Below the pieces are notes generated by a model. The model was not told the DNA's origin and ran no database searches. It saw only the letters and a list, made by a program, of their open reading frames with translations. From assembly GCA_003660235.1 (NCBI GenBank), contig QGON01000046.1, positions 1-53,689 on the forward strand: 53,689 nucleotides of DNA, given 5' to 3'. A program made the translations under genes and the position numbers. Below are positions 25,889-35,349 of the stretch, piece by piece. The number at the start of each line of letters is the position of its first letter. Position 1 is the stretch's first letter. Source of the DNA: a bacterium endosymbiont of Escarpia laminata. Lineage in GTDB: Bacteria > Pseudomonadota > Gammaproteobacteria > Chromatiales > Chromatiaceae.

Positions 25889-27598
25889 TTAGCGAGTCGC
25901 CAAATCGGAAGAGGCCGGCAGTCCAGCCACCGGCAGACTGGGCGACTGCCTTTCGCCGGATGCCAAGGCTTGAATCAAGGGGGCATCCAAGCCATAGACA
26001 TCAGCCCGGAACTGGGGGATGCCATCCTCATTCACCCATGCAGAGAAGTAGGCAAGATAGACCGGTATCGGTTGCTTTAGCCGCCAGATCATCGTCTGAC
26101 CGGAATCGATACCCTCCTGCAGCGCCGATACCGAAGCCTGTTCGCTCTCCCCTTGTAGCAGTCGTGCCGCCAGCAGGGAGGCAGACTCAACCCTCACGCA
26201 TCCTGAACTGAAAGGACGTGATGGCCGTTCAAAGAGTCCTTTGGCAGGGGTATCATGAAGAAAGACCGCGTAGGGGCTGACCATATGAAATTTGATTTGG
26301 CCCAGACTATTGCGCGGACCCGGCATCTGTTTCAGGACAAAGGGGAAGTCATTCTTGTGATACAAACTCCAATCGATGGCCACCGCATCCTCATGAATCC
26401 AGTCACCCTCTTCACCCTTACGAAATACCGCAATCCCCTTGCTGTCGAAAAAATTATCGTCCTGCAACTGCTTGGGCAGTAAATCCTCCACTGCAATACG
26501 TCTTGGAACCGTCCATTGCGGGTTGAGCACCAAATGGGTAATCCGGCTTTTGAAGGAGGGCGTTTCACGTTTCAGCTTGCCACCGACAGTGCGTCGGCGA
26601 AAAACCACTGCACCCTTATCCCTCATCGTCACTTCGAAACCTGCAGTGTTGACCAACAGGTAACGTTCTTCCAAAGAGTGGGGCAACCAACGCCAACGCT
26701 CCATATTGGCCTTGATCTGGGCAATGCGGTGTCCCACGGACACATTCAGCGCAGCCCGTGTTTTCGGGCCAACCCGGCTGTCCACATCCAGCCCATGGCG
26801 CTGTTGGAAACGTCTCACCGCAGCTTCCAGCGGTGGATTAAAATAGTCAGCCCCGTCCGCCGATGGTTCGAGATAGTCGCCTTCAATACGCAACCGCTCC
26901 CGTAGCAGCAAAATTGAGGGATGACGATCACCCGGACGCAGGACCTGAACCGCAGCAAAGGTTTTCCAGCCCCCTCTGCTTTCGATTTCATGGTAATCGT
27001 AAAGCACCTGCCGCAAACGCTTGTACTCCAGCGAGTCTGGAGCCAGATCACTCAACAGGCCAGACAAGCCGTCTGCCGACAATGCGGCCTGCAGGAGTTC
27101 CATCGGTTCAGCCCGGTCAAAATCGAAGTGCCAGAGCGGATCCAGTTCCGCCGCTTTGACACGGCCTCCACGAAGATCACCTGCATAGCGGAAAAAGGCG
27201 TCGGTGAGCAGAAGTTCCCGTTCCAAAACCACAGCCGAGCCCCGCTGGTGTCGTGATGCTTTCAAACGCGGAAAATGATAGCCAACAGGCTCCAAACCTT
27301 CCGTCAAGGCACTGTCAAGCAGGGTCAGTAGTGTCTCACCCTGAGCATTGAGTTGCTCGCCCTCATGCCATACCGCTCGTCCCTTCCGCTCCTTGTAGAA
27401 AGCCTCTAACAGTATCCAGTTGGGTTCGCGGGCGGGAATGGTGGCTTCAACACCCTGTAGCACAGCCTGCAGACGGCCACGAATCGTCACCACCCCACGC
27501 AGCTCGTCTTCAAGCGACGCGCTGTTCGCTGCTCCACACCAGAGCGCGACGCAGAACAGTCCGATAATGGTTGATATGTGGTTATGCGAATTTCCCAT
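25889..27598 (-). CDS. ldtD: L,D-transpeptidase LdtD/YcbB
   Basis: This 569-residue periplasmic enzyme forms 3-3 crosslinks in peptidoglycan. A signal peptide (ISTIIGLFCVALWCGAANSA) is followed by a scaffold domain, and then a peptidoglycan-binding region (LEAAVRRFQQRHGLDVDSRV, GPKTRAALN). The YkuD domain ends in FLHDTPAKGLFERPSRPFSS and GCVRVESASLLAARLL, with the catalytic His...SxGCxR. The start is uncertain: ATG 27598 gives a standard signal peptide, ATG 27631 adds MKRLRTFSGNR, and ATG 27694 is less likely. Its usual partner ycbK lies downstream on the same strand, beyond the PKD pair. A REP pair (27793-27881) lies upstream. Confidence 0.95.
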   Translation of the reverse strand: MGNSHNHISTIIGLFCVALWCGAANSASLEDELRGVVTIRGRLQAVLQGVEATIPAREPNWILLEAFYKERKGRAVWHEGEQLNAQGETLLTLLDSALTEGLEPVGYHFPRLKASRHQRGSAVVLERELLLTDAFFRYAGDLRGGRVKAAELDPLWHFDFDRAEPMELLQAALSADGLSGLLSDLAPDSLEYKRLRQVLYDYHEIESRGGWKTFAAVQVLRPGDRHPSILLLRERLRIEGDYLEPSADGADYFNPPLEAAVRRFQQRHGLDVDSRVGPKTRAALNVSVGHRIAQIKANMERWRWLPHSLEERYLLVNTAGFEVTMRDKGAVVFRRRTVGGKLKRETPSFKSRITHLVLNPQWTVPRRIAVEDLLPKQLQDDNFFDSKGIAVFRKGEEGDWIHEDAVAIDWSLYHKNDFPFVLKQMPGPRNSLGQIKFHMVSPYAVFLHDTPAKGLFERPSRPFSSGCVRVESASLLAARLLQGESEQASVSALQEGIDSGQTMIWRLKQPIPVYLAYFSAWVNEDGIPQFRADVYGLDAPLIQALASGERQSPSLPVAGLPASSDLATR

Positions 27599-27792
27599 CC
27601 TGTTACCTGAAAACGTCCTCAACCGTTTCATAGTTGCAGCTATTCCCAGGGGCAGCGTGCATGGGAAAAGAGGCCAATACACTGATGCACACAAGCAGGC
27701 TAACTCAGCAACTCCTTACATTTCAGAGTATAGAGGCCAAAATAGATTCAACAGCGATTACCCTTTTCCATCAAGGGTCTAGGTGACAGCAT

Positions 27793-27881
27793 GTAGGCCC
27801 GATCAAGCGTAGCGGATCGGGCATCCAAGCTTTGGCAGAACGATTTAGGTTGCCGGTTCCGCTGCGCTTGAACCGGCCTAC
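27793..27881. repeat. Two-hairpin REP pair (BIME-like), copy 1, 89 bp
   Basis: Hairpin 1: GTAGG, then CCCGATC, loop AAGCGTAGCG, GATCGGG. Hairpin 2: CCGGTTC, loop CGCTGCGCTT, GAACCGG, then CCTAC. The two are REP units in opposite orientation, each with GTAG at its 5' end. It is noncoding and lies between ldtD and the diguanylate cyclase gene. Further copies are at 43873-43961 and 49705-49793, a variant at 37440-37522 and a single unit at 36054-36086. Confidence 0.9.
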
Positions 27882-27970
27882 GCCACTTTATTGGGTATAA
27901 ATGCTTGCATTGGATAGCGCTGCGCACATTCTGGTGCCGCCTGCCACTCTTGAGAGATCACATCAATTAT

Positions 27971-27991
27971 CCATCAAAATAAACTTGATGG
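27971..27991. terminator. Possible terminator hairpin downstream of the diguanylate cyclase
   Basis: CCATCAA (27971-27977) pairs with TTGATGG (27985-27991) around seven AT-rich bases, 11 bases after the stop of the minus-strand gene at 28002. The run after it on that strand is AT-rich but not a clean U-tract, so the call is tentative. Confidence 0.35.
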
Positions 27992-28001
27992 AGTACGTAA
28001 G

Positions 28002-29060
28002 TTAGAAAATATCGATCTCACCGATTTGTGGTTGCCCGGCGTTTTCCAGCAAATTATTCTCGATCAGATCTTCGTAGAAATGCAACTGATTCCGCCCGTT
28101 GTTCTTTGCGTAGTAAAGTGCCCTGTCTGCACTTCCGATCACGTCTGCAGTACCGTTTTGATCTCTGATTTCAACTGCCCCGATACTGATAGTGACACGA
28201 CCTGCCTGCGGCATCTCATGGGATCCCACCGTCCTAAGACAACGCTCCAACACTGAAACCGCATCTTTCTGGGAAAATACCTTGAGTATGACGACGAACT
28301 CCTCACCGCCATAACGAAAAAGCAGATCCCCATCACGGAAGGTATCTGTCAGCAGACGCGCTAACAGGATAAGCACTTCGTCCCCAAACAGATGACCAAA
28401 TCGATCATTAATCTTCTTGAAATAATCGACATCAATTAACGCCAACCAGTAGGTGGCCTCATCTTCAGAGCGGCGATTTACCTCTGACCTGGCGCTTTTG
28501 CGTTTATGACAGCTCAAAGTCAACTGTTTCATCACTTCAGTGCTCAGAGTTTCGCGATTCAACAGACCGGTGAGCTTGTCCTTCTGATTTTCATCCAGCA
28601 GAGTGAGGTAATTTGAGTAGACCTTCAGCAGTCCATAGGTCAGGCGTTGCAATTCAAAACTGGAAATTTCAGTAAACTGCACCAACACGGCGAAGACTTC
28701 ATTCCTGGTATTGAATACCGGATAGATAGTATCTGTTATGCCACGCCTATCATCGTCTAGCGAGACAACCTCGCCCTCCCCCACGGCAGCGGCAATGCCC
28801 TCGGAAAGTGCTTTGGAGATATGCCGTTCAATCGCAGGAATACCTGAAACCTCTTTGTTCTCGACCAGGTGAGCGAGCAGAAGCAGATCGAGACTCTCTG
28901 CCTCACCAGTCACCCGGTAGAGACGCAGCTCCTTACAGGGCACAACCTCAGCCAGGGTTTTCACCAAGCTTCTTTCGATCAAATCACGGTCATGAAACCG
29001 TGTGATCTCCGCCAGAGAATCGATCACCTGGATGGTTGAGACTTTTTTCAAAACTGCCAT
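28002..29060 (-). CDS. Diguanylate cyclase (GGDEF) with N-terminal GAF-like domain
   Basis: This 352-residue cytosolic enzyme makes cyclic di-GMP. The first 170 residues form a GAF-like sensor (DRDLIERSLVKTLAEVVPCK, TDTIYPVFNTRNEVFAVLVQ) of unknown ligand. The GGDEF domain (about 180-330) has DKLTGLLNRE, ALIDVDYFKKINDRFGHLFG and the active-site loop RYGGEEFVVIL. An inhibitory I-site RxxD (RDGD) stands five residues before the GGEEF, so product inhibition is expected. The late GNQ/GRNQ-type motif is present as KNNGRNQLHFYE. ATG 29060 gives MAVLKKVSTIQVIDSLAEI; an upstream start at 29108 would add a poorly coding 16 residues. Confidence 0.93.
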   Translation of the reverse strand: MAVLKKVSTIQVIDSLAEITRFHDRDLIERSLVKTLAEVVPCKELRLYRVTGEAESLDLLLLAHLVENKEVSGIPAIERHISKALSEGIAAAVGEGEVVSLDDDRRGITDTIYPVFNTRNEVFAVLVQFTEISSFELQRLTYGLLKVYSNYLTLLDENQKDKLTGLLNRETLSTEVMKQLTLSCHKRKSARSEVNRRSEDEATYWLALIDVDYFKKINDRFGHLFGDEVLILLARLLTDTFRDGDLLFRYGGEEFVVILKVFSQKDAVSVLERCLRTVGSHEMPQAGRVTISIGAVEIRDQNGTADVIGSADRALYYAKNNGRNQLHFYEDLIENNLLENAGQPQIGEIDIF

Positions 29061-29375
29061 ACTTAGTTTTTTCTTTGTAATCAGAGATTTAAGAGGGCAA
29101 AGCAACAACAGAAACAGGCGATTCCGCTTGCAGGAAAAACAGGAGTAAGCAGGCTAAAATGATCATTTCCAAGTCCAATTTGACCTACAGTAGGAAATTT
29201 TTCCATACTTGGGCAGCCACTGTCTCTATTCCTTTTTCCTTGCCGGTATTCAGCGTTCATTACAAAGCCGACACTTGGAGAATCGTACGCTTCAACAACT
29301 CGTTTCGCTAATATTAACGGCAGCAAATTGAAAACCTTGAAATCAGGACTTTTTAGTATATAGAATCAGTCATCA

Positions 29376-29768
29376 ATGAAGTTACTCTTCCTGCTGGTAC
29401 TACTCACCCGCAACGGCGCGGGTGATATCAACGCATCCTTCGTCAACACGGAAACACTGGAGCAGTGTGATCTAAAGGCGTTGATGCTCTATGGCATCTT
29501 CTCCACGGCAAATATCGACATCATCGAGAGCCGCTGCATCCCGAGTCAGATGCGATTTTCCGAGTTTTCCCACGCCTCTTCGTCGAATATGGCCCACTCT
29601 TTCTACCTGATCCATTTCAGTGATGAGGCGGTAGAGATCCAGCCCATGCCAGACTGGCGTAGCTGCATGATCAAACAGCGGGAGGCAGGCAACCGAAAAC
29701 GGGTCTACTGCAGCAGTACCCTTCAATCCCTCTTAACCCACGAGGGGCCGGAGTCAACCAACCCCTAA
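29376..29768 (+). CDS. Hypothetical secreted or cytosolic protein, 130 aa
   Basis: This frame starts [20 protein letters not shown], which may be a short signal-like segment or a hydrophobic beta strand. It has four cysteines (near 31, 54, 97 and 111). Pairs of motifs such as [20 protein letters not shown] and [20 protein letters not shown] look like real protein. Codon use resembles the neighbours. No family is recognised. No strong Shine-Dalgarno is visible before ATG 29376. Its end overlaps the end of the convergent exonuclease gene by four bases. Confidence 0.6.
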   Translation: MKLLFLLVLLTRNGAGDINASFVNTETLEQCDLKALMLYGIFSTANIDIIESRCIPSQMRFSEFSHASSSNMAHSFYLIHFSDEAVEIQPMPDWRSCMIKQREAGNRKRVYCSSTLQSLLTHEGPESTNP

Positions 29769-30580
29769 TAGTCGAACTCCGCCCAGATTGGGCAGTGATC
29801 CGATGGCTTCTCCATCCCCCGGATCTCATGGGCGATCCCTGCGCCAGTGCAGCTCCGGTTTAGGGGTTCGGTCGCCAGGATCAAATCGATACGCAATCCC
29901 CGTTTCGGCTCCCGGTCAAATCCCCGGCTGCGATAGTCAAACCAGCTAAACTGTTCGTCCACATCCGGGTAAAGGGTGCGATAGGTGTCGTGCAATCCCC
30001 AGGACTTCAAACGTTCGAGCCACTCTCTCTCTTCCGGGAGGAAACTGCACTTGCCGGTACGCAGCCAGCGCTTGGCATTGTCCGGGCCAATACCGATATC
30101 GATATCCAGCGGTGCAATATTCATATCACCGATCACCAGCATTGAGTCAGTAGGTTTGTGGTATTCGTTCAGGTAGTTGAGCAGATCTGCGTAGAATTTC
30201 CGTTTGGCGGGGTATTTCGTCTCGTGGTCCTGGCTTTCACCCTGGGGGAAATAGCCGTTGATCACGGTGACTTCGTTACCCTTTCCCGAGGCATAGCGGG
30301 CAATGATCAAACGTCGCTGGACAGCCTCATCATCGGTGGGGAAACCCTTCTCCACCGCCAATGCCGGCTGTTTGGAGAGCAGCGCCACACCATAGTGGGT
30401 CTTCTGTCCGAAGAACTCCGCCTGATACCCCAGGCTCTCCATCATCCCGAGGGGGAAATCCTGATCCTGTACCTTGCTCTCCTGAATGCCGATGATATCC
30501 GGATCGTGGATCTCCCGCAGTCTGGCAAGCTGATGCTCACGGGTGCGGATACTGTTGGTATTGAAGGAGACGACTTTCAT
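29765..30580 (-). CDS. xthA: Exonuclease III (AP endonuclease family 1)
   Basis: This 271-residue DNA repair enzyme cleaves at abasic sites and degrades 3' ends of duplex DNA. EEP-fold motifs are visible: [28 protein letters not shown] (metal-binding Glu), [23 protein letters not shown] (catalytic Asp and Asn), [22 protein letters not shown] and [11 protein letters not shown] (catalytic His). E. coli XthA is 268 residues. ATG 30580 is chosen because MKVVSFN is the conserved start and AAAGGTAGCAAT provides a ribosome-binding site; a longer frame to 30655 has no such support. It lies 46 bases downstream of a small conserved gene on the same strand. Confidence 0.96.
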   Translation of the reverse strand: MKVVSFNTNSIRTREHQLARLREIHDPDIIGIQESKVQDQDFPLGMMESLGYQAEFFGQKTHYGVALLSKQPALAVEKGFPTDDEAVQRRLIIARYASGKGNEVTVINGYFPQGESQDHETKYPAKRKFYADLLNYLNEYHKPTDSMLVIGDMNIAPLDIDIGIGPDNAKRWLRTGKCSFLPEEREWLERLKSWGLHDTYRTLYPDVDEQFSWFDYRSRGFDREPKRGLRIDLILATEPLNRSCTGAGIAHEIRGMEKPSDHCPIWAEFDY

Positions 30581-30626
30581 ATTGCTACCTTTAATCTGTC
30601 CTGGTGTCACTGCATCGATGCAAATT

Positions 30627-30920
30627 TCACAACACTTCGCGGGTCTCTTTCTCACCCATTTCTAAGCCATGCAGATAGGCTTTTCCCCAGGGCAGAAACT
30701 CCTGCCCTGCGATACGCTCGTCACTGTCTGCATCGACTGTCCGGGATATCTGCACTCCATAGCCCAGATCCCGCAGGGCGCAGATCATGCCGTTGGCATA
30801 ACCCCGGTTATACCAGAGTTGCAGATCGCCATCCGATTCGGTCAGTCCGTCACTCTCCACATAGAGACGCTGCAGCAACCGCAACATTTTTTCTGCGACA
30901 ATCTCTCTATCCTGGTTCAT
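30627..30920 (-). CDS. Conserved-looking hypothetical protein, 97 aa
   Basis: This is a small acidic cytosolic protein starting [20 protein letters not shown], with a helical first half and a middle [19 protein letters not shown] segment. It ends in [20 protein letters not shown]. There are no membrane segments or metal motifs. ATG 30920 is preferred over an upstream ATG at 30968 because the latter adds low-information sequence. It precedes xthA on the same strand and may be cotranscribed. I do not recognise the family. Confidence 0.7.
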   Translation of the reverse strand: MNQDREIVAEKMLRLLQRLYVESDGLTESDGDLQLWYNRGYANGMICALRDLGYGVQISRTVDADSDERIAGQEFLPWGKAYLHGLEMGEKETREVL

Positions 30921-31067
30921 TATCAGACCTGTATCGATATTGCGGGAAAGGCTAACACGCGGTTGCAATCTGCACTACTTCACCATAACCACAGACCGGT
31001 TGCGGTTGTATTTCACCTCCAGGATCGCGATTATTCGAATCTCCGTCAGCAATTCGGCAACCACACC

Positions 31068-31835
31068 ATGTTAATCGTCATCTCTCCTGCCAAGACCCTG
31101 GACTATGAAACACCCCCGGTCACTAAAATCCATACCAAACCGGCGTTTCTGAAACAGTCCCAGCAGTTGATCAATAACCTGCGCAACTACTCGGCACTGG
31201 ACCTGGCGGAACTGATGAAACTGAGCATGAAGCTGGCTGAACTCAATTTCGACCGCTATCACGACTGGAAGACCCCTTTCACCACAAAAAATGCCAAACA
31301 AGCGGCATTGGCGATGAAGGGCGATGTCTATACGGGACTGGATGCAGAGAGCCTGAATGAAGATGATTTCACCTTCGCCCAGGATCACCTGCGCATCCTC
31401 TCGGGACTCTACGGACTGATGCGGCCCCTGGACCTGATGCAGCCCTACCGGCTGGAGATGGGCACCAAACTGCCCAATGCGTTGGGCAAGGATCTCTACG
31501 CCTTCTGGGGAACCACCATTACCGATGCGATCAACAAGGCGTTGGTGAAACAGGGAGACGACGTACTGCTCAATCTCGCCTCTAATGAATACTACAAATC
31601 GATCAAGCCCAAACTGGTGAAGGGACGCATCATCACCCCACAGTTCAAAGAGAATAAAAACGGCAGTTATCGCATGATCGGCGTCTACGCCAAAAAGGCC
31701 AGGGGACTGATGAGCCGCTACATTATTGAAAACCAACTTACCGACCCAGAGGATATCAAGGGCTTCGATGCAGCGGGATACGACTACAACGAGGTGCTCT
31801 CCCAGGGGGACCAATGGGTCTTCTCCCGGGGCTGA
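31068..31835 (+). CDS. yaaA: Peroxide stress protein YaaA (DUF328/UPF0246)
   Basis: This 255-residue cytosolic DNA-binding protein lowers free iron and limits peroxide damage in E. coli. Family landmarks are [36 protein letters not shown], the central [34 protein letters not shown] and the closing [18 protein letters not shown]. Length matches E. coli YaaA (258). ATG 31068 is the family start, though an open frame extends about 400 bases upstream. It overlaps the start of the tatD-type gene by 22 bases, beginning a close run of plus-strand genes. Confidence 0.95.
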   Translation: MLIVISPAKTLDYETPPVTKIHTKPAFLKQSQQLINNLRNYSALDLAELMKLSMKLAELNFDRYHDWKTPFTTKNAKQAALAMKGDVYTGLDAESLNEDDFTFAQDHLRILSGLYGLMRPLDLMQPYRLEMGTKLPNALGKDLYAFWGTTITDAINKALVKQGDDVLLNLASNEYYKSIKPKLVKGRIITPQFKENKNGSYRMIGVYAKKARGLMSRYIIENQLTDPEDIKGFDAAGYDYNEVLSQGDQWVFSRG

Positions 31836-32605
31836 TCGACTCCCACTGCCACTTTGACGATGCCCGTTTCGACCAGGACCGGGAGCAGGCCTTGCAGCGT
31901 GCCAGAGACGCGGGGGTTACCAGCCAGATCATCGCCGGGGTGAAGGCCGAATGGTGGCCGCGGCAGAAGCAGGTCTGCAGGGACTATCCTGGACTCTATC
32001 CCGCCTACGGTTTGCACCCTATGTTCCTTGGGGATCACCAGCCTGAGGATTTAGAGCGGCTCGTTTCCTGGATCGAACGGGAACAGCCGGTAGCCATCGG
32101 CGAGTGTGGTCTGGACTTCTTCATCGAAGATCCCCAGCCGGAAGCGCAGCAGGCGCTGTTCGAGGCACAACTTGAACGGGCCCGACACTACCAATTGCCG
32201 GTGATCATCCATGCCCGCCGTTCCGTGGATCAGGTTCTCAACACCCTGAAACAGTTCCCCGGCCTGTCGGGAGTGGTGCACAGCTTCTCCGGCAGCGAGC
32301 AGCAGGCCCGCCGGCTGATCGATCTGGGTTTTCTTTTGAGTTTCGGCGGCCCCATCACCTATGAGCGGGCCAAACGCCTGCGCAGTCTGATCCAGAACCT
32401 GCCTCTGGAAAGTTTGATGTTGGAGACAGACGCACCGGACCAACCAGACAGCGGGCACCGGGGGGAGCGCAATGAATCAGCCTATCTGCCAACCGTGTTG
32501 CAAACAATCGCGGAGCTGCGCAACCAACCCGCTGCGGAGATCGCTGCCATAACCTCGAAAAATGCCGTGCAGCTGTTCAATATTCCCTCCAGCGAGGAGT
32601 CGTGA
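31814..32605 (+). CDS. TatD-family metal-dependent deoxyribonuclease
   Basis: This 263-residue TIM-barrel hydrolase has the metal-binding pattern [38 protein letters not shown] and [10 protein letters not shown]. These carry the two N-terminal histidines, the bridging Glu and the late His and Asp. Members act in DNA repair or degradation; several paralogues (TatD, YcfH, YjjV) exist, and YjjV is the closest by appearance. ATG 31814 lies inside the end of yaaA (22-base overlap), and the gene's own stop overlaps the next start (GTGA), so the three genes appear coupled. Confidence 0.92.
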   Translation: MGLLPGLIDSHCHFDDARFDQDREQALQRARDAGVTSQIIAGVKAEWWPRQKQVCRDYPGLYPAYGLHPMFLGDHQPEDLERLVSWIEREQPVAIGECGLDFFIEDPQPEAQQALFEAQLERARHYQLPVIIHARRSVDQVLNTLKQFPGLSGVVHSFSGSEQQARRLIDLGFLLSFGGPITYERAKRLRSLIQNLPLESLMLETDAPDQPDSGHRGERNESAYLPTVLQTIAELRNQPAAEIAAITSKNAVQLFNIPSSEES

Positions 32606-33309
32606 CAGGCATGATGCTGCTGCCAGGATCCCCTGTACCAGACCTCACCGACCACTGGCTGCCCAACCCCCCGGAATCGGCACCTGCACCAGGCACTCTA
32701 CACCTCTGGTCCATTGATCTGGACCGTTCTGACTTCCGCCACTACCTTTCACAGGATGAACTGACTCGCGCCAGCCGGTTCACACTGGAACCCCCAAAAA
32801 GCCGCTTTATCGCCGGCCGTAGCGCCCTGCGATCCATCCTTGGACACTATCTGGCCACCCCGCCTCTATCTGTCCGGCTGAAATATGGCGAACACGGCAA
32901 GCCTGAACTTGCCGATCAAGCGGGTGATATCCACTTCAATCTGGCTCATAGCGGCCATCTTGCAATCCTGGCAGTCAGCTGCGACTGCTCTGTGGGGGTG
33001 GATGTGGAAAAGATCCAGTCACGCAGATATATGCTCGGCATTGCCGGGCGCATGTTCAGCAGAGATGATTACAGGTTGTTGGTCTCACTTTCTGGCGCAG
33101 ACCGGATCAGACGCTTCTGCCACTTGTGGACTGGCCTCGAAGCGCGGCATAAATGCCTTGGCACGGGGCTGTTCACGCCCACCCTGGCAAGTGAAGACGC
33201 CATGCCCTGTGGGGAAAACTTCATCCCTGAAGCCGGTTTTTGCGGCGCAATCAGCATGCAGAAGGAAATTCCAAAAACGGAAAACTGGACCGGCTTCAAG
33301 TTTCAGTGA
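32602..33309 (+). CDS. 4'-phosphopantetheinyl transferase (Sfp type)
   Basis: This 235-residue enzyme transfers phosphopantetheine from CoA to a serine of a carrier protein. The family triad is visible: FIAGRSALRSILGHYL (substrate arm), HFNLAHSGHLAILAVS and VGVDVEKIQ (metal-binding Asp and Glu), and LWTGLEARHKCLGTGLF, matching WTxKEAxxKxxGxG. Length fits Sfp/EntD enzymes. GTG 32602 overlaps the tatD stop; ATG 32611 or 32614 would also work. No polyketide or peptide synthetase is in the window, so the carrier protein partner is unknown. In some gammaproteobacteria such an enzyme serves fatty acid carrier protein. Confidence 0.9.
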   Translation: MTGMMLLPGSPVPDLTDHWLPNPPESAPAPGTLHLWSIDLDRSDFRHYLSQDELTRASRFTLEPPKSRFIAGRSALRSILGHYLATPPLSVRLKYGEHGKPELADQAGDIHFNLAHSGHLAILAVSCDCSVGVDVEKIQSRRYMLGIAGRMFSRDDYRLLVSLSGADRIRRFCHLWTGLEARHKCLGTGLFTPTLASEDAMPCGENFIPEAGFCGAISMQKEIPKTENWTGFKFQ

Positions 33310-33391
33310 CATTCAGTCACGGAGACATGACGCAACCCGCCGCTCCCGGTATGATGAGCCGGTTTTGATCATATCGACAGCGGAGCGAGTA

Positions 33392-34390
33392 ATGGCCAAC
33401 AAAGGGATTCTGATCACCGGTGGCGCCGGCTATATCGGCAGCCACACTGCACGTCAGCTGGGGGAAGCCGGGGAACGCCTGATCACCCTGGACAATCTCT
33501 CCACCGGCTTCAGAGAGGCTGTACTCTATGGTGAGCTGGTAGTCGGCGATACCGGCGACCGGGCGCTGGTCAGCCGCGTGCTCAAGGAGCATGATATCGA
33601 CACGGTGCTGCACTTCGCAGCCCACACCGTGGTACCCGAATCGGTCGAGGATCCACTCAAGTATTACGGCAACAACACCTGCAACACCCGCAGTATGCTG
33701 CAGTGCTGTGCTGAGGCCGGGGTAGAAAACTTCATCTTCTCCTCTACTGCCGCCGTCTACGGCACGCCCGAGAGCGGCATTGCCCATGAGGACACCCCCA
33801 CCAGCCCGATCAATCCCTATGGCACCTCCAAGCTGATGTCGGAATGGATGTTGCGCGACCTCTCCGCCGCCACCGATATGAAACACGTCATCCTGCGTTA
33901 CTTCAATGTCGCCGGTTGTGACCCGGAAGGGCGCATCGGCCAGGCCACCCCCAATGCCACACTGCTGACCAAGGTGGCCTGCGAAGCGGCTGTGGGAAAA
34001 CGGGATGCCGTCTACATCTACGGCACAGATTACCCTACGCCGGACGGTACCGGGGTACGTGACTACATCCATGTGGAGGATTTGGCGGCTGCGCATGTAA
34101 AGGCTATCGAACACCTGCGCAAAGGGGGTGACTCCGCTATCCTCAACTGTGGGTATGGACATGGGTTCAGCGTGCGCGAGATGTTGCAGGCAGTGGAGAA
34201 GGCAGGCAATATCAAACTCAATATCATCGAGGCTGATCGCCGGGCAGGCGATCCTCCGGCCTTGATCGCCGGTGCTGAGAAGGTGCGCGAGGTGCTGGGC
34301 TGGAGTCCGGCCTACGACGATCTCTCAGTCATCGCCAGTTCTGCGCTCAACTGGGAGAAGAAACTGCTGAAATCACCCTGGAAAAAATAG
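33392..34390 (+). CDS. galE: UDP-glucose 4-epimerase
   Basis: This 332-residue extended SDR enzyme interconverts UDP-glucose and UDP-galactose for envelope polysaccharides. It has the NAD-binding GGAGYIGSHTARQL, FAAHTVVPESVEDPLKYY, FSSTAAVYG and the catalytic YxxxK pair at Tyr143/Lys147 (NPYGTSKLMSE). The substrate-binding YFNVAGCDPEG and GVRDYIHVEDLA follow. An open frame runs further upstream (to 32885) through the preceding gene; ATG 33392 is the family start, with GGAGCGAGTA before it. It lies nine bases before uppP, another envelope gene, and probably shares its transcript. Confidence 0.95.
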   Translation: MANKGILITGGAGYIGSHTARQLGEAGERLITLDNLSTGFREAVLYGELVVGDTGDRALVSRVLKEHDIDTVLHFAAHTVVPESVEDPLKYYGNNTCNTRSMLQCCAEAGVENFIFSSTAAVYGTPESGIAHEDTPTSPINPYGTSKLMSEWMLRDLSAATDMKHVILRYFNVAGCDPEGRIGQATPNATLLTKVACEAAVGKRDAVYIYGTDYPTPDGTGVRDYIHVEDLAAAHVKAIEHLRKGGDSAILNCGYGHGFSVREMLQAVEKAGNIKLNIIEADRRAGDPPALIAGAEKVREVLGWSPAYDDLSVIASSALNWEKKLLKSPWKK

Positions 34391-34399
34391 AGCCCCATC

Positions 34400-35203
34400 A
34401 TGGAACTGCTTCAGATATTCATTCTCGCCGCACTCCAGGGGCTGACCGAGTTTCTCCCCATCTCCAGTTCGGCACATCTGATCCTCGCCCCCCTCGTGCT
34501 GGGCTACGCCGATCAGGGGCTGGACTTCGATATCGCAGTCCATGTGGGTTCTCTGCTTGCGGTCATCGGTTATTTCCGCAAAGAGGTCGTCAGTATCACC
34601 AGTGATTTTTTCCGCTCGCTGGTGAATCGCAATGCCAGCTCAGCGGACTCCCGCCTTGGCTGGATGATCATCATCGCCACCATTCCTGTCGGTCTCTTCG
34701 GGCTGCTGATGAAATCGCTGGTCGAGACCGAACTGCGCACCCCGCTGGTAATCGCCATCACCACCATCAGCTTCGGTGTCGTTTTGTTGATGGTGGATCT
34801 GCTCGGTCGTCACACACGGGACGAATACTCCATTAAATGGACAGACGCCCTTATCATCGGCGTATTTCAGGCATTTGCCATCATTCCAGGCACCTCCCGC
34901 TCTGGTGCAACCATGACGGCAGGACTGCTGCTGGGACTATCGCGCGAGGCGGCTTCCCGTTTCTCCTTCCTGATCTCCATCCCGACCATTCTCATGTCCG
35001 GCGGGCTGGTAACGTTGGAGTTGATAGAGAGCGCCAATCCCGTGGAGTGGGATTCACTCTTTATCGGTGCCGGACTCTCGTTTGTCACGGCCTATCTCTG
35101 CATCCATTTTTTCCTGCGGTTCATCGAAAAAATCGGCATGCTTCCCTTCGTGATCTATCGTCTAATTCTGGGCGTCGGGATTCTCTATATCTTTCTGCCC
35201 TAA
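34400..35203 (+). CDS. uppP: Undecaprenyl-diphosphate phosphatase
   Basis: This 267-residue integral inner-membrane enzyme recycles undecaprenyl diphosphate to the monophosphate carrier for peptidoglycan and polysaccharide export, and confers bacitracin tolerance when abundant. The two conserved active-site blocks are ALQGLTEFLPISSSAHLIL (Glu-rich motif) and FAIIPGTSRSGATMTAGLLL (PGxSRSG motif), followed by GLSREAASRFSFL. About eight hydrophobic helices are visible. ATG 34400 lies nine bases after galE. The C-terminus (FVIYRLILGVGILYIFL) is standard. Confidence 0.97.
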   Translation: MELLQIFILAALQGLTEFLPISSSAHLILAPLVLGYADQGLDFDIAVHVGSLLAVIGYFRKEVVSITSDFFRSLVNRNASSADSRLGWMIIIATIPVGLFGLLMKSLVETELRTPLVIAITTISFGVVLLMVDLLGRHTRDEYSIKWTDALIIGVFQAFAIIPGTSRSGATMTAGLLLGLSREAASRFSFLISIPTILMSGGLVTLELIESANPVEWDSLFIGAGLSFVTAYLCIHFFLRFIEKIGMLPFVIYRLILGVGILYIFLP

Positions 35204-35349
35204 CGGCTCATGCCTGGTGTCGGAATAATCCTACAGAAACATCAGGATTTTCGGCTTCTTTCAATACGCAGGCTGGGATATGTTAAACAAGTCTTGAATG
35301 ATCCAAGACCTCCAAACGGAGTTGGAGCCATTGCAAAGGAGTGCTTACG

